Part shown: positions 53,385-63,085 of the stretch, piece by piece
Position numbering within the stretch: the stretch's first letter is position 1
How the letters are laid out: each line of letters begins with the position of its first letter
DNA from: an uncultured Gelidibacter sp.
Lineage (GTDB): Bacteria > Bacteroidota > Bacteroidia > Flavobacteriales > Flavobacteriaceae
Direction of reading: 5' to 3'
Assembly: GCF_947500795.1 (NCBI RefSeq)
Contig: NZ_CANMTE010000002.1
Location: 310,001 to 374,000 of the forward strand
DNA: 64,000 nucleotides
Program-made: the position numbers and the translations under genes
The notes under the pieces: generated by a model
The model's database searches: none
Told to the model about the DNA's origin: nothing
Seen by the model: the letters and a program-made list of their open reading frames with translations, nothing else

Positions 53385-54374
53385 TTAAAGCAGATTGTTA
53401 GCAATAAGATATTCAGCAATCTGAATGGTATTGGTCGCAGCACCTTTTCTTAAGTTGTCGCTTACAATCCATAAATTCAAAGAATTTGGCTGTGAACCAT
53501 CACGACGGATTCGGCCCACAAAGACGTCATCTTTTCCATTGGCGTAAATTGGCATCGGATACGTGTTGACGTCAGTATTATCTTGAACCACAACACCTGG
53601 GGTTTGGCTTAATAATTTGCGAACTTCAGTAACATCAAAATCATTTTCAAACTCAATGTTTACAGATTCACTATGGCCACCTTCCGTAGGGATTCTGACT
53701 GCCGTTGCAGTAACAGCGATTGTGCGATCATCAAGAATTTTTTGCGTTTCCCTAACGAGTTTCATTTCCTCTTTTGTATATCCATTTTCTTCAAACACAT
53801 CACAATGTGGAATGGCGTTTTTATGGATTGGGTAATGGTAGGCCATCTCACCTTGAATTCCTGCCATTTCATTTTCTAATTGTTTTACGGCTTTCAATCC
53901 TGTACCTGTAATAGATTGATAGGTTGAAACAATAATGCGTTTAATGCGGTATTTTTTATGAAGCGGCGCCAAAGTCATCACCAATTGAATGGTTGAACAA
54001 TTTGGGTTCGCAATAATTTTATCCTCCTTTGTAAGTTGATCTGCATTGATTTCTGGAACAACTAATTTTTTAGTGGCGTCCATTCTCCAAGCTGAAGAAT
54101 TATCAATAACGGTCGTTCCTGCTTCAGCAAATTTTGGAGCCCATTCTAAAGACGTGTCGCCACCTGCAGAAAAAAGGGCGACGTCTGGTTTACTGGCAAC
54201 AGCATCGGCTAATCCAATAACCTTATAAGTCTTATTTTTAAAAACAATTTCTTTACCCACCGACCTTTCTGAGGCAACAAGCATCAATTCTGTAAATGGA
54301 AAATTACGTTCTTCAAGAACTTTTAACATCACTTCGCCAACCATTCCAGTGGCACCAACAACAGCTACTTTCAT
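53385..54374 (-). CDS. asd: Aspartate-semialdehyde dehydrogenase
   Basis: A 329-residue enzyme that reduces aspartyl phosphate to the semialdehyde, the branch point to lysine, threonine, methionine and diaminopimelate. The cofactor loop is VGATGMVGEVM (6-16), the active Cys126 is in NPNCSTIQ, and the second site GGHSESVN (about 232) holds the catalytic His. Length matches the family. It is downstream of mscL, which has its own terminator. Confidence 0.95.
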   Translation of the reverse strand: MKVAVVGATGMVGEVMLKVLEERNFPFTELMLVASERSVGKEIVFKNKTYKVIGLADAVASKPDVALFSAGGDTSLEWAPKFAEAGTTVIDNSSAWRMDATKKLVVPEINADQLTKEDKIIANPNCSTIQLVMTLAPLHKKYRIKRIIVSTYQSITGTGLKAVKQLENEMAGIQGEMAYHYPIHKNAIPHCDVFEENGYTKEEMKLVRETQKILDDRTIAVTATAVRIPTEGGHSESVNIEFENDFDVTEVRKLLSQTPGVVVQDNTDVNTYPMPIYANGKDDVFVGRIRRDGSQPNSLNLWIVSDNLRKGAATNTIQIAEYLIANNLL

Positions 54375-54432
54375 AATAAAAAAATTTAAGGAGCTAATGT
54401 AACCAATAATTGAGCGGGGTAAAAGAAGTATT

Positions 54433-54472
54433 TTAAAAAAAAGAACCCGATTCTTTTAAGGAATCGGGTTTA
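54433..54472 (-). terminator. Rho-independent terminator of mscL
   Basis: AACCCGATTC and GAATCGGGTT form a perfect 10-base-pair stem around a 7-base loop. On the minus strand it is followed by a CTTTTTTTT run. It lies 25 bases after the mscL stop. Confidence 0.85.
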
Positions 54473-54496
54473 ATTAGAATATGAGGTGTAGCGGAA

Positions 54497-54898
54497 TTAT
54501 TTTTTTAACGCGTCTCTGATTTCTTTCAATAAATCAATTTCAGTTGGTCCTGCTGGAGCAGCTGGAGCAGCTGGTTTTTTAGTTTTATTGTAAGCTTTAA
54601 CAATTACAAACAATACGAATCCAACAATTAATAAGTTAATGATAGAATTTACCCAATTCCCGTACATAATTGCGTTTTCTGGTTTAGTAATCGTACCATC
54701 AGCAGCAATGTCAGCTGGAGATAAAACATATTTTAAGTCAGCAAAATCTACTCCTCCTGCAAAATTACCTACAATTGGCATCATGATGTCAGTAACAAAT
54801 CCATTAACCACAAGGCCAACGGCACCTGCAAGAATTACAGCAACTGCTAAATCTATGACGTTGCCTGTCATAATAAAGTCTTTAAATTCTTTCCACAT
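54497..54898 (-). CDS. mscL: Large-conductance mechanosensitive channel
   Basis: A 133-residue inner-membrane channel that opens during osmotic downshock. TM1 lies at about 14-45 with the pore-lining pattern DLAVAVILAGAVGLVV, and TM2 at about 80-105, followed by an Ala-Pro-rich linker and a C-terminal helix (IDLLKEIRDAL). Length and order match the MscL family. It has its own terminator. Confidence 0.95.
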   Translation of the reverse strand: MWKEFKDFIMTGNVIDLAVAVILAGAVGLVVNGFVTDIMMPIVGNFAGGVDFADLKYVLSPADIAADGTITKPENAIMYGNWVNSIINLLIVGFVLFVIVKAYNKTKKPAAPAAPAGPTEIDLLKEIRDALKK

Positions 54899-54974
54899 AA
54901 TTATTGTTTTTTAAGTTAGTTATTGAGAAGCTAAAGTATGAAAAATAAAGAAATGTTAAAATTTTAAGATGCTA

Positions 54975-56081
54975 TTATTTTTTTATGACCCGTTTTACAC
55001 GTTGGGATATTGCACTGATTAACTCATAGGAAATGGTATTTGCAGCATTCGCTAGATCTTCTGCAGTATGCGCGCCATCAAATATGATTACTTCATCGCC
55101 TTCTTCACAATCAATTCCTGTAATATTAACCATAATCATATCCATACACACGTTGCCCACGATGGGTGCTTTTTTGCCATCAATGATTACAAAACCTTTA
55201 CCTTGTCCGTATTGTCTTCCAATTCCATCAGCATGCCCAATAGGAATTGTCGCTGTGGTTATAGCTTCTTCACTTTTATAAGCACGATTATAGCCTACCG
55301 TTTCGCCTTTTTCAATGCGATGGATTTGGGAAATAACCGATTTCAATTTAGCAATAGGTTTGAAATTCTTATTTTCTTCTTCCGAATTTCCAAAACCATA
55401 AAGTCCAATGCCGCTCCTAACCATATCCAGATGCGCTTCAGGATAGTTTAAAATTCCGGAAGTATTGCTCAAGTGAAGAAAAGGCGCGTAATTGAAAACT
55501 TTTGTAAAGGTTTCAGTGATGGTTTTAAAAGTGCTTATTTGTTGCTCCGTAAATTCCTTTTCCTTTAAATCTTCACTTGCCGCCAAATGCGAAAAGATGG
55601 ATTTAATATGTATGGCTTCCGTAGAATTTGTTTTAGAATGTATCGTTTCAATATCTTCAAGATCAAAACCTAATCGATTCAGTCCTGTATTAAATTTTAC
55701 ATGAACAGGATAGTGCTTTTGATTTTTTTCTGTGGCAACTTCCAAGAATTCATTCAAAACTTTCCAATTATAGATGCTTGGTTCTAAACAACGCTCTATA
55801 ATAGTATGGAAACTTACCGGTAACGGGTGCAACACTAAAATAGGTTTTGTAATCCCAGCATTTCTGAGGGCTACGCCTTCGCTTGTATAGGCGACTGCAA
55901 AATAATCGACACCTAAATCTTGAAGATAAAGTGCAATATCATCAGCATCATTGCCATAAGCAAAAGCTTTTACAACCGCTAAAAATTTAGTTTCCTTTTG
56001 GAGTTTTGATTTAAGGTATTCAAAATTGTGTTTTAGAGCAGAAAGATCAATTTCGAGTACCGTTTCTTGCGCTTTAGGCAT
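54975..56081 (-). CDS. alr: Alanine racemase
   Basis: A 368-residue PLP enzyme that interconverts L- and D-alanine for peptidoglycan. The PLP lysine is Lys38, in [10 protein letters not shown], where most homologues have VVKANAYGHG. The second catalytic base is Tyr264 (VGYNRAY). [14 protein letters not shown] and MDMIMVNIT follow as in the family. Its ATG overlaps the 3' end of tdk by 8 bases, so the two are co-transcribed. Confidence 0.93.
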   Translation of the reverse strand: MPKAQETVLEIDLSALKHNFEYLKSKLQKETKFLAVVKAFAYGNDADDIALYLQDLGVDYFAVAYTSEGVALRNAGITKPILVLHPLPVSFHTIIERCLEPSIYNWKVLNEFLEVATEKNQKHYPVHVKFNTGLNRLGFDLEDIETIHSKTNSTEAIHIKSIFSHLAASEDLKEKEFTEQQISTFKTITETFTKVFNYAPFLHLSNTSGILNYPEAHLDMVRSGIGLYGFGNSEEENKNFKPIAKLKSVISQIHRIEKGETVGYNRAYKSEEAITTATIPIGHADGIGRQYGQGKGFVIIDGKKAPIVGNVCMDMIMVNITGIDCEEGDEVIIFDGAHTAEDLANAANTISYELISAISQRVKRVIKK

Positions 56082-56721
56082 TGGGATTGTTTAATTTATC
56101 AGTAGGTTCTTTTTCAGTGTTTACCTTAATAGAGCTTGCTTTGTCTAGTGCCATCGCTTTATAAAATGCAGCACGACTCAATGGCTCATATTCGTCCACT
56201 TCGCCCAGCATCACTAAAGCATCATTTCTAGATTTTCGGTAACTGTATTGTGCTAAATTTCCGGTGCGTGTACAAATAGCATGTACTTTGGTAACATACT
56301 CGGCTGTAGCCATTAAATTTGGCATCGGACCAAAAGGATTACCCTTAAAATCCATATCTAATCCAGCAACAATTACCCTAACACCTTTGTTGGCTAAATC
56401 ATTACAAACACGAACGATTTCGTCATCAAAAAACTGAGCTTCGTCAATGCCAACCACCTCGCAACCATCTGCCAAAATAGGAATATTTGCTGCTGCAGGA
56501 ACTGGTGTAGAACGGATTTCGTTAGCATCGTGGGAGACTACCATGCCTTCATCATAACGTACATCTATAGCAGGTTTAAAGATTTCCACCCTTTGTTTTG
56601 CAAATTGTGCGCGTTTGAGACGTCTGATTAATTCTTCGGTCTTCCCCGAAAACATTGACCCACAAATAACCTCAATCCACCCAAATTGTTCTTTAGGATT
56701 TACTGTATTTTCAAGAAACAT
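56074..56721 (-). CDS. tdk: Thymidine kinase
   Basis: A 215-residue type II thymidine kinase. The P-loop is [10 protein letters not shown] (21-30) and the lid region is seen as [11 protein letters not shown] (about 95). In the zinc site, [15 protein letters not shown] has one cysteine of the usual pair and the C-terminal pair is not seen, so zinc binding is probably lost. It phosphorylates thymidine in nucleotide salvage. It is cotranscribed with alr. Confidence 0.93.
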   Translation of the reverse strand: MFLENTVNPKEQFGWIEVICGSMFSGKTEELIRRLKRAQFAKQRVEIFKPAIDVRYDEGMVVSHDANEIRSTPVPAAANIPILADGCEVVGIDEAQFFDDEIVRVCNDLANKGVRVIVAGLDMDFKGNPFGPMPNLMATAEYVTKVHAICTRTGNLAQYSYRKSRNDALVMLGEVDEYEPLSRAAFYKAMALDKASSIKVNTEKEPTDKLNNPNA

Positions 56722-56824
56722 TTCGTAATTTTAACACTAAAACAAAGGTCATCCTTGTTTTACTTAAAGGTGGTGTAAATTTATTAAAAATCATAAGCAT
56801 AAATTAGAATAAAAGTTAAAAGTT

Positions 56825-57565
56825 ATGAAGAAGAAGTTGGAGTCGGAATTAATGAGCATTGCACATAGAATTCTTAGATTAAAGGGGAAAGAGAACGTTA
56901 CCGAACTGCATCGTGAAACAGGTCTATTATATGAAAAATTAAGTGTTTTAAAGTTTGCCCATGAAAATTTAGAACAAGGGTTGCCTACTATTGGAGTGGA
57001 TTCTTCATTCTTTGAAATGTTAGACGTGGCGTTTAATAATGAAGTCAGTGATAATATAGAGCGTGGTGATAAAATATATGTAAATCTTGATGAAGTTGAA
57101 GATGATGGCATTATGGAGCCGGTAATGGAGAAAATTAAAGATTTGGTAGCGCAAATGCCTCATGAAACGCGTGAAGTAGATGCGCTATTTGAGGAAACAC
57201 CGCCACCAGCGGCACCTGAGCCTAAAGACCATTTTGAAGAGTTAACTGCAGGATTTAAGGATATGCCGGTTTTTGAGCCAGTTTCTGCTTCAAAATCTAA
57301 AGAACAGCTTAGAAAATCTTTAAATGATAAACTAAAACACGGCCTTAATATTGGTCTTAACGATAAAATAGCTTTTATAAAACACCTTTTTGATGGTGAG
57401 CGCGAAGATTATGAACGCGTCCTTTCACAAATCAATACTTCAAGTTCTTTTGAGGAGGCTAGAAATTTAATTCAGAATATTGTTAAGCCAGAATACAACA
57501 ATTGGGAAGGCAAGGAAGCGATTGAAGAACGTTTTATGGGTGTTATAGAAGGTAAGTTTGATTAA
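56825..57565 (+). CDS. Conserved protein of unknown function
   Basis: A 246-residue soluble, acidic protein with no signal peptide or membrane helix. The first 60 residues look helical with coiled-coil character. A proline-rich acidic linker (PPPAAPEPKD, about 130) separates them from a C-terminal helical part. Similar proteins appear next to rsmI in Bacteroidota, by my recollection. rsmI starts 3 bases after the stop, which suggests co-expression. I do not recognise a function. Confidence 0.75.
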   Translation: MKKKLESELMSIAHRILRLKGKENVTELHRETGLLYEKLSVLKFAHENLEQGLPTIGVDSSFFEMLDVAFNNEVSDNIERGDKIYVNLDEVEDDGIMEPVMEKIKDLVAQMPHETREVDALFEETPPPAAPEPKDHFEELTAGFKDMPVFEPVSASKSKEQLRKSLNDKLKHGLNIGLNDKIAFIKHLFDGEREDYERVLSQINTSSSFEEARNLIQNIVKPEYNNWEGKEAIEERFMGVIEGKFD

Positions 57566-57568
57566 TAA

Positions 57569-58246
57569 ATGAGTAAATTATATATCGTACCAACACCTAT
57601 AGGCAATCTCAAGGATATGACCTTTAGAGCTATTGAAGTTTTAAAAGAAGTTGATTTGATTTTAGCCGAAGACACGCGCACCTCCGGAAAGCTCCTAAAA
57701 CATTATGAAATTTCTACCCGTGCTCAATCACATCACATGCATAATGAGCATAAAACGGTGCAAAATTTAATAGACAAAATTAAATCAGGCACCACAGTTG
57801 CTTTAATTAGTGATGCTGGTACACCTGCAATTTCGGATCCTGGATTTTTATTGGCACGTGCCTGCATTGAACATAATATTGAAGTGGATTGTCTTCCAGG
57901 AGCAACGGCTTTTGTGCCTGCTTTGGTGAATAGCGGGTTGCCTAACGACAAGTTTGTTTTTGAAGGTTTTCTGCCGGTTAAAAAGGGCAGACAAACCCGA
58001 TTTCTCCAACTTGCTGAAGAAACACGAACCATGATTTTTTATGAAAGTCCGCATAAACTCATCAAAACGTTGGGGCATTTTTGCGAGTATTTTGGTGAAG
58101 AGCGGCCTGTCTCCGTTTCTCGCGAATTGACAAAACTCTATGAAGAAACCATCAGAGGCACCGCTAAGGAAGTTTTGGAACATTACACACAAAAACCACC
58201 AAAAGGCGAAATTGTAATTGTAGTTGGTGGGAAACCAAAAGAGTAA
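57569..58246 (+). CDS. rsmI: 16S rRNA (cytidine-1402-2'-O)-methyltransferase
   Basis: A 225-residue member of the tetrapyrrole-methylase fold. Seen: LYIVPTPIGNLKDMTFRA at the start, EDTRTSGKLL (about 34), SDAGTPAISDPG (about 80) and GLPNDKFVFEGFLP (about 125), all characteristic of RsmI. It 2'-O-methylates C1402 of 16S rRNA near the P site. It follows an unknown gene with a 3-base gap. Confidence 0.95.
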   Translation: MSKLYIVPTPIGNLKDMTFRAIEVLKEVDLILAEDTRTSGKLLKHYEISTRAQSHHMHNEHKTVQNLIDKIKSGTTVALISDAGTPAISDPGFLLARACIEHNIEVDCLPGATAFVPALVNSGLPNDKFVFEGFLPVKKGRQTRFLQLAEETRTMIFYESPHKLIKTLGHFCEYFGEERPVSVSRELTKLYEETIRGTAKEVLEHYTQKPPKGEIVIVVGGKPKE

Positions 58247-58331
58247 TTAATTCTTAATCAGCTAACATTTAGATTTTTCATAACATATTCTGACTAAAAC
58301 TTCAGTATCTTTTTAGTCTTATATAGAGCTT

Positions 58332-59690
58332 ATGAAAAAGAAACATTACAACGTATTTATAATTGGTAGTGGCGTTGCGGGTCAAACTGCGGCAGAAATT
58401 TGTGTGGAAAACAATTTGAGTGTTGCCATTGCTGATAATAGAGAATATGGAGGCACTTGTGCGAATAGAGGCTGCGATTCAAAAAGAATATTACTTCAAT
58501 TTTCAAAACTGATTTACCAATGTCAGAATCTGAAAGGTTCTGGTGTGGAAAAGCTTCCTAAACTCAATTGGAAAAAAGTCCAAAAATTTAAAAACTCGTT
58601 TTCAGATCCCATTCCGCCAAATACCGAAGATAAAATGAAAGGTATGGGGATTGATATGTACCACCAATCGCCAAAGTTTATAAGTAAAAATGAAGTTGAG
58701 GTAGAAGGTAAAGTGGTATCTGCCGATTATTTTGTGATCGCTACCGGAAACATTCCGAGACCACTTGATATTGATGGCAATGAGTATTTGAACGTCAGTG
58801 AAGATGTTTTGAACTTGAAGAAAATCCCCAAATCCATCACCTTTATTGGGTCTGGTTACATCACCATGGAGTTTGCCTGCATGTTGGCAACCTTGGGTTC
58901 CAAAGTGACCATTTTGGAACGGGCAGAAACTGCGCTGGGCGATTTTGATCAATATTTAGTGAAAAAATTGATTGCGAAACTGGAAAGCTTAGGTGTGACG
59001 TTTGTGTTTAATGCTGAGGTTACTGGGGTAGTGCAATTGAAGAAAAATAAAAAGATTTCTTACACCTATGATGGCAACTCCAAAACCCTTAAATCGAGAA
59101 TCGTTATTAATGCCACGGGTAGAATCCCTGCCATTGAAGCTTTAGAATTGGATAAAGCGGGTATTGAAGCCGATAATAATGGGATTGTCGTTAATGATTA
59201 TTTGCAAAGTAAATCCCATCCAAATGTTTATGCCTGTGGAGATGTTTCCAATAAGTCGCCGTCATTGACGCCACTTTCTGGACTTCAAGGGTATATCGTA
59301 GGGAACAATGTGGTAAAGGAGAAATCAAAAATTTTGGATGTGCCGTGTGTGCCGTCCACTGTGTTTACAACGCCAAATCTATCGTCAGTAGGCTATGGCG
59401 AAGAAGAAGCGAAGGCACGCTACAAAAATGTTAAAGGCTATCAAGGTGATACAAGTGGTTGGTATAATGCCAAAAAGGAAAACGAAGATACCTATGCATA
59501 CACCATATTAGTAAATGAACGCACCGATGAAATTGTGGGCGCTCATATTTTAAGTTCTGAAGCAAATGAAAGCATCAATGTGTTTGCGGCCGCTATTTAC
59601 AATAAAATGACTACCAAAAATTTTAAATGCATGATGATGACCTATCCTTCGTTTGGTATGGATATGAAAAAAATGATGGAAAATAAGTAA
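58332..59690 (+). CDS. Glutathione-reductase-like pyridine nucleotide-disulfide oxidoreductase
   Basis: A 452-residue flavoprotein. The FAD loop is IGSGVAGQTAAE (11-22) and the redox disulfide is Cys43-Cys48 (GGTCANRGCDSKR), with the CX4C spacing of the family. The NAD(P) loop is IGSGYITMEFA (about 176) and a third motif GDVSNKSPSL lies near 303. The usual C-terminal His-x4-Glu acid-base pair is not seen (the tail reads TYPSFGMDMKK). Its disulfide substrate is unknown; it may act on a non-glutathione thiol. Confidence 0.88.
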   Translation: MKKKHYNVFIIGSGVAGQTAAEICVENNLSVAIADNREYGGTCANRGCDSKRILLQFSKLIYQCQNLKGSGVEKLPKLNWKKVQKFKNSFSDPIPPNTEDKMKGMGIDMYHQSPKFISKNEVEVEGKVVSADYFVIATGNIPRPLDIDGNEYLNVSEDVLNLKKIPKSITFIGSGYITMEFACMLATLGSKVTILERAETALGDFDQYLVKKLIAKLESLGVTFVFNAEVTGVVQLKKNKKISYTYDGNSKTLKSRIVINATGRIPAIEALELDKAGIEADNNGIVVNDYLQSKSHPNVYACGDVSNKSPSLTPLSGLQGYIVGNNVVKEKSKILDVPCVPSTVFTTPNLSSVGYGEEEAKARYKNVKGYQGDTSGWYNAKKENEDTYAYTILVNERTDEIVGAHILSSEANESINVFAAAIYNKMTTKNFKCMMMTYPSFGMDMKKMMENK

Positions 59691-59698
59691 TCATTGGT

Positions 59699-60274
59699 AT
59701 GCAAGATTTACATCATCGCATAAAAAACTGCACGCTGTGTAAGGCCCATTTGCCATTAGGCCCACGACCTGTGGTTACTTTCAATACAGATTCAAAAATC
59801 GTAATTATTGGTCAGGCGCCAGGAACAAAAGTGCATAAATCTGGAATTCCATGGGATGATGCTAGCGGGAAGCAATTACGGAGTTGGTTAGGTGTAACCG
59901 CTGACGAATTTTATAATGATCAGAATTTTGCGATTGTCCCGATGGGCTTTTGCTATCCCGGTCGTGGAAAAGGTGGCGATTTACCACCGCGACCGGAATG
60001 TGCCCCGCAATGGCATGAGCAATTATGGGACGTGATGCCAAATGTAGAGTTGGTGCTGCTAATTGGAATGTATGCGCAAAAATATTATTTAAGGAAAGAT
60101 GCAAAGAAAACTTTAACGGAAACGGTTGATAATTTTCAACAGTACCTGCCGAGGTTTTTTCCGTTACCGCATCCTTCACCGAGGAACCGATTTTGGTTGA
60201 CACGGAATCCATGGTTTGAAAAGGAAGTTGTGCCTGAGTTGAGGCAAAAAATATATATTATACTGAGAAATTAA
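59699..60274 (+). CDS. Uracil-DNA glycosylase, Fe-S type (family 4/UdgX-like)
   Basis: A 191-residue protein. The catalytic signature is IGQAPGTKVHKSGIPWDD (about 37-54). The C-terminal half-site is HPSPRNRFW (about 164). Cysteines at 11, 14, 85 and 101 match the four ligands of the [4Fe-4S] cluster in family 4 enzymes. It removes uracil from DNA in base excision repair. It starts 8 bases after the preceding flavoprotein gene. Confidence 0.87.
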   Translation: MQDLHHRIKNCTLCKAHLPLGPRPVVTFNTDSKIVIIGQAPGTKVHKSGIPWDDASGKQLRSWLGVTADEFYNDQNFAIVPMGFCYPGRGKGGDLPPRPECAPQWHEQLWDVMPNVELVLLIGMYAQKYYLRKDAKKTLTETVDNFQQYLPRFFPLPHPSPRNRFWLTRNPWFEKEVVPELRQKIYIILRN

Positions 60275-60479
60275 CTTGGTCACTAAATAATTTTAAGATT
60301 GTTATGAATTCATTTGTTTCAAGACCTAAATAAAGTAAGTTCAGAATTAAGATAATCACGCAGCTAAACCAAACCGCGATAAACTTTAGAAATTTTAAGA
60401 TTATTTTTAGGCACTTCAGCGTATATTTTCCATTTAAATTTATTTTAATTAGTTCCATAATTAGATTATTTAGTATCAA
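60258..60479 (-). CDS. Possible small membrane protein (uncertain)
   Basis: A 73-codon frame on the minus strand with one strong hydrophobic helix (VWFSCVIILILNLLYLGL) after a basic segment. It overlaps the 3' end of the uracil-DNA glycosylase gene by 17 bases. AT-rich codons could produce such a frame by chance. No homologue comes to mind, so this is a low-confidence call. Confidence 0.25.
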   Translation of the reverse strand: MILNNLIMELIKINLNGKYTLKCLKIILKFLKFIAVWFSCVIILILNLLYLGLETNEFITILKLFSDQVNFSV

Positions 60480-60839
60480 AATAGAGTTTGTTAAAGGTGT
60501 TTCTTTAGATCAATGATTTTAAAAATTTCTTTTTATTTATGTCATAAGTAAAACTAGCATAATTGAAAATGTTCACTCGTTACAAATAATGAAAATAAGG
60601 GTTTCGTTCTGCCTTGATTATCTATGGACTGGCTTTTCACCAACTTTGTTGGGGATATTGCTTGCTATTTTCAAAGATCATATTAGTTCTTAAATGGATA
60701 GGTAAACAAAGTTTACTTTCTATATAACTTTTTTAGGTACTATTCTATTTATTGAAAATATCTACGGCTGCATTCTTGATATTATGTAGTATTTTTGATT
60801 ACTCAAATTCATTATTAAAAATCATTAAAAACTCAAAAT
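60275..60839. other. Intergenic region before the OsmC gene
   Basis: About 565 AT-rich bases. Apart from the uncertain minus-strand frame at 60258-60479 I see a 34-codon plus-strand frame (60589-60693; includes GFSPTLLGILLAIF), too short to call, and a small CCAAC/GTTGG hairpin near 60640-60655. A candidate -7 element (TATTTTTG, 60790-60797) lies upstream of the OsmC gene. Confidence 0.5.
60790..60797 (+). promoter_or_regulatory. Candidate -7 element for the OsmC gene
   Basis: TATTTTTG matches TAnnTTTG, 42 bases before the ATG. There is no TTTG at the usual -33 distance. Confidence 0.3.
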
Positions 60840-61262
60840 ATGGATCATAAAGTTATTACCCATTGGAAAGGAAATTCTCAATTTGAATCTGATAATCCAA
60901 GTGGAAAAACCCTTTTAATAGATACTTCAGAGGAAGATGGCGGCAACAATTCAGGCTTACGTCCAAAAGCGATGATGCTTTCGGCTTTAGCAGGTTGTTC
61001 AGGTTTGGATGTGGTTTCTATTTTAAAAAAGATGAAAGTTGAAATTTCAGATTTTAGAATGGATACTTATGGCGAATTAACTGAAGAACATCCTAAAACT
61101 TACCATACGGTGTCTGTAGAATATCACTTTTACGGAAAAGATTTAAATGAGGATAAAATCAAAAAAGCAGTTGATTTGTCCATTGAAAAATATTGTGGTG
61201 TTATGGAAATGTTTAGAAAGTTCGCTAGAGTGAACACGTCCATTCATTATCATAATGACTAA
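60840..61262 (+). CDS. OsmC/Ohr-family peroxide-reducing protein
   Basis: A 140-residue protein. The two redox cysteines of the family are at Cys53 (LAGCSGLDV) and Cys119 (EKYCGVM), and LRPKAMMLSAL precedes the first. OsmC-type proteins reduce organic hydroperoxides using thiols. It is a single gene between an intergenic stretch and a hairpin. Confidence 0.88.
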   Translation: MDHKVITHWKGNSQFESDNPSGKTLLIDTSEEDGGNNSGLRPKAMMLSALAGCSGLDVVSILKKMKVEISDFRMDTYGELTEEHPKTYHTVSVEYHFYGKDLNEDKIKKAVDLSIEKYCGVMEMFRKFARVNTSIHYHND

Positions 61263-61272
61263 ATTTTTTACC

Positions 61273-61306
61273 AAGACCTCACAGGTTTTCCAATTCTGTG
61301 AGGTCT
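61273..61306 (+). terminator. Perfect 11-base-pair hairpin after the OsmC gene
   Basis: AGACCTCACAG (61274-61284) pairs perfectly with CTGTGAGGTCT (61296-61306) around an 11-base loop. The T-tail (GATTTATT) is weak. It probably ends the OsmC transcript. The same kind of AGACCTCACAGG palindrome occurs between genes in other Flavobacteriaceae by my recollection, so it may also be a dispersed repeat. Confidence 0.6.
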
Positions 61307-61347
61307 GATTTATTACAAAACCATCCAACCAGAAACCTTCATGACCT

Positions 61348-63039
61348 ATGCGCTGGACTTTAAAACCAAAACCAGAGCTTTCTAAAATTAAACATTTATC
61401 TGAAGTCCTTCAGGTGGAGGATTCCATTGCTTCGTTATTGCTGCAACGTGGCATTGAAACCTACGAGGCCGCCAAAAAGTTTTTTAGACCAAGTCTGAGT
61501 GATTTGCATGATCCTTATTTAATGAAAGATATGGACAAGGCAGTTGCGCGTATTGAGCAAGCTTTTGCCAATGGCGAAAATATTCTGGTTTTTGGCGATT
61601 ATGATGTAGATGGTACTACCTCTGTGGCGTTAATGGCATCCTATTTAAAAACCCGAATCGATACGGTGGCTACCTATATACCAGATCGGTATGAGGAAGG
61701 GTATGGCGTCTCAATAAAAGGAATCGATTTTGCAGACGATAATGATTTCTCATTAATCATCGCACTCGATTGTGGCATAAAAGCCATTGATAAAGTGGCC
61801 TATGCGAATGAAAAAGGCATCGACTTTATTATCTGCGACCATCACAGACCTGGTGCTGAACTTCCAGATGCTGTAGCGATTTTGGATCCGAAACGGGACG
61901 ATTGTCATTATCCTTATGACGAATTATGTGGATGTGGGGTCGGTTTTAAATTGGTTCAGGCCTTAGCTTCAAATGAAGGCAAATCTATCGAAGATTTAAC
62001 GGAATATCTTGACCTCGTGGCGACCGCCATTGGTGCCGATATTGTCCCTATTACCGGCGAAAATAGAACCTTGGCTTATTTCGGACTGCAAGTGATTAAT
62101 GCATCGCCTCGTGCAGGAATTAAAGCAATCATTGATCAAACCAAGAAAACCGAAATGACCATAACTGATGTGGTCTTTATAGTCGCGCCAAGAATAAACG
62201 CTGCAGGACGTATGAAACATGGTAATTATGCGGTGACCTTGTTGACAGAGGAAAATGAAGTGCTTGCGCAAACCTATGCTGCACAAATTGAAGAATTTAA
62301 TTCGGATAGGAAAGAAACAGATCAACAAATAACCCAAGAAGCTTTGCTCCAAATTGAAGCGTTTAACGAGCAAGAACGTTTTACTTCTGTGGTGTATCAT
62401 GAATCTTGGCATAAAGGGGTGATTGGTATTGTAGCTTCAAGATTGATTGAAACCTATTACAGGCCAACGTTGGTGTTTACTAAAAGTGGCGATAAATTGG
62501 CTGCTTCCGCACGTTCTATTAGCGGATTTGATGTCTATAATGCCCTTGAAGCCTGTAGTGAACATATTGAACAGTTTGGAGGTCATAAATATGCCGCCGG
62601 CTTGACTCTTAAATCTCAAAATTACGAAGCATTTAAGCAAGCTTTTGAAGATGAGGTTTCCAATACCATAGACAAATCGTTGATGACTCCGGAAATCAAA
62701 GTAGATATGGCGATTGACTTTAAGGACATCACACCGAGATTTTATCGTATTCTCAAACAATTCGCGCCTTTTGGGCCAGGAAATATGGCGCCTATTTTCA
62801 TGACTGAAAACATACAGGATACAGGTTATGGAAAATGTGTGGGAGGTGACGATAAACATTTAAGAATTACCGCCAAACAAGCAAATTCTGAATCTATTGT
62901 GGGAATTGGGTTTAATTTGGGAGATAAATTAGAACTCATTACCAATAGAAAACCGTTTAAAGCAGTCTATTCCATTGATGAAAATCATTGGCAAGGTAAT
63001 GTGAGTTTACAACTGAAATTGCGGGATATCAAGCCTTAA
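61348..63039 (+). CDS. recJ: Single-stranded-DNA-specific exonuclease RecJ
   Basis: A 563-residue DHH-family nuclease. The N-terminal metal site is VFGDYDVDGTTS (Asp84, Asp86, Asp88) and the DHH motif is CDHHRPG (Asp164-His165-His166). GHKYAAGLTL near 420 belongs to the DHHA1 part, followed by an OB-like C terminus. It degrades ssDNA 5' to 3' in recombination and mismatch repair. Length is normal. Confidence 0.95.
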   Translation: MRWTLKPKPELSKIKHLSEVLQVEDSIASLLLQRGIETYEAAKKFFRPSLSDLHDPYLMKDMDKAVARIEQAFANGENILVFGDYDVDGTTSVALMASYLKTRIDTVATYIPDRYEEGYGVSIKGIDFADDNDFSLIIALDCGIKAIDKVAYANEKGIDFIICDHHRPGAELPDAVAILDPKRDDCHYPYDELCGCGVGFKLVQALASNEGKSIEDLTEYLDLVATAIGADIVPITGENRTLAYFGLQVINASPRAGIKAIIDQTKKTEMTITDVVFIVAPRINAAGRMKHGNYAVTLLTEENEVLAQTYAAQIEEFNSDRKETDQQITQEALLQIEAFNEQERFTSVVYHESWHKGVIGIVASRLIETYYRPTLVFTKSGDKLAASARSISGFDVYNALEACSEHIEQFGGHKYAAGLTLKSQNYEAFKQAFEDEVSNTIDKSLMTPEIKVDMAIDFKDITPRFYRILKQFAPFGPGNMAPIFMTENIQDTGYGKCVGGDDKHLRITAKQANSESIVGIGFNLGDKLELITNRKPFKAVYSIDENHWQGNVSLQLKLRDIKP

Positions 63040-63085
63040 TTCTATATTTTTCTTCCCATCAAACAGTAGTAATAGCAGTTTGTTT

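Noticed and set aside
60589-60693. A 34-codon frame in the gap before the OsmC gene
   Set aside because: Too short and without recognisable relatives; chance frames of this length are frequent in AT-rich DNA.
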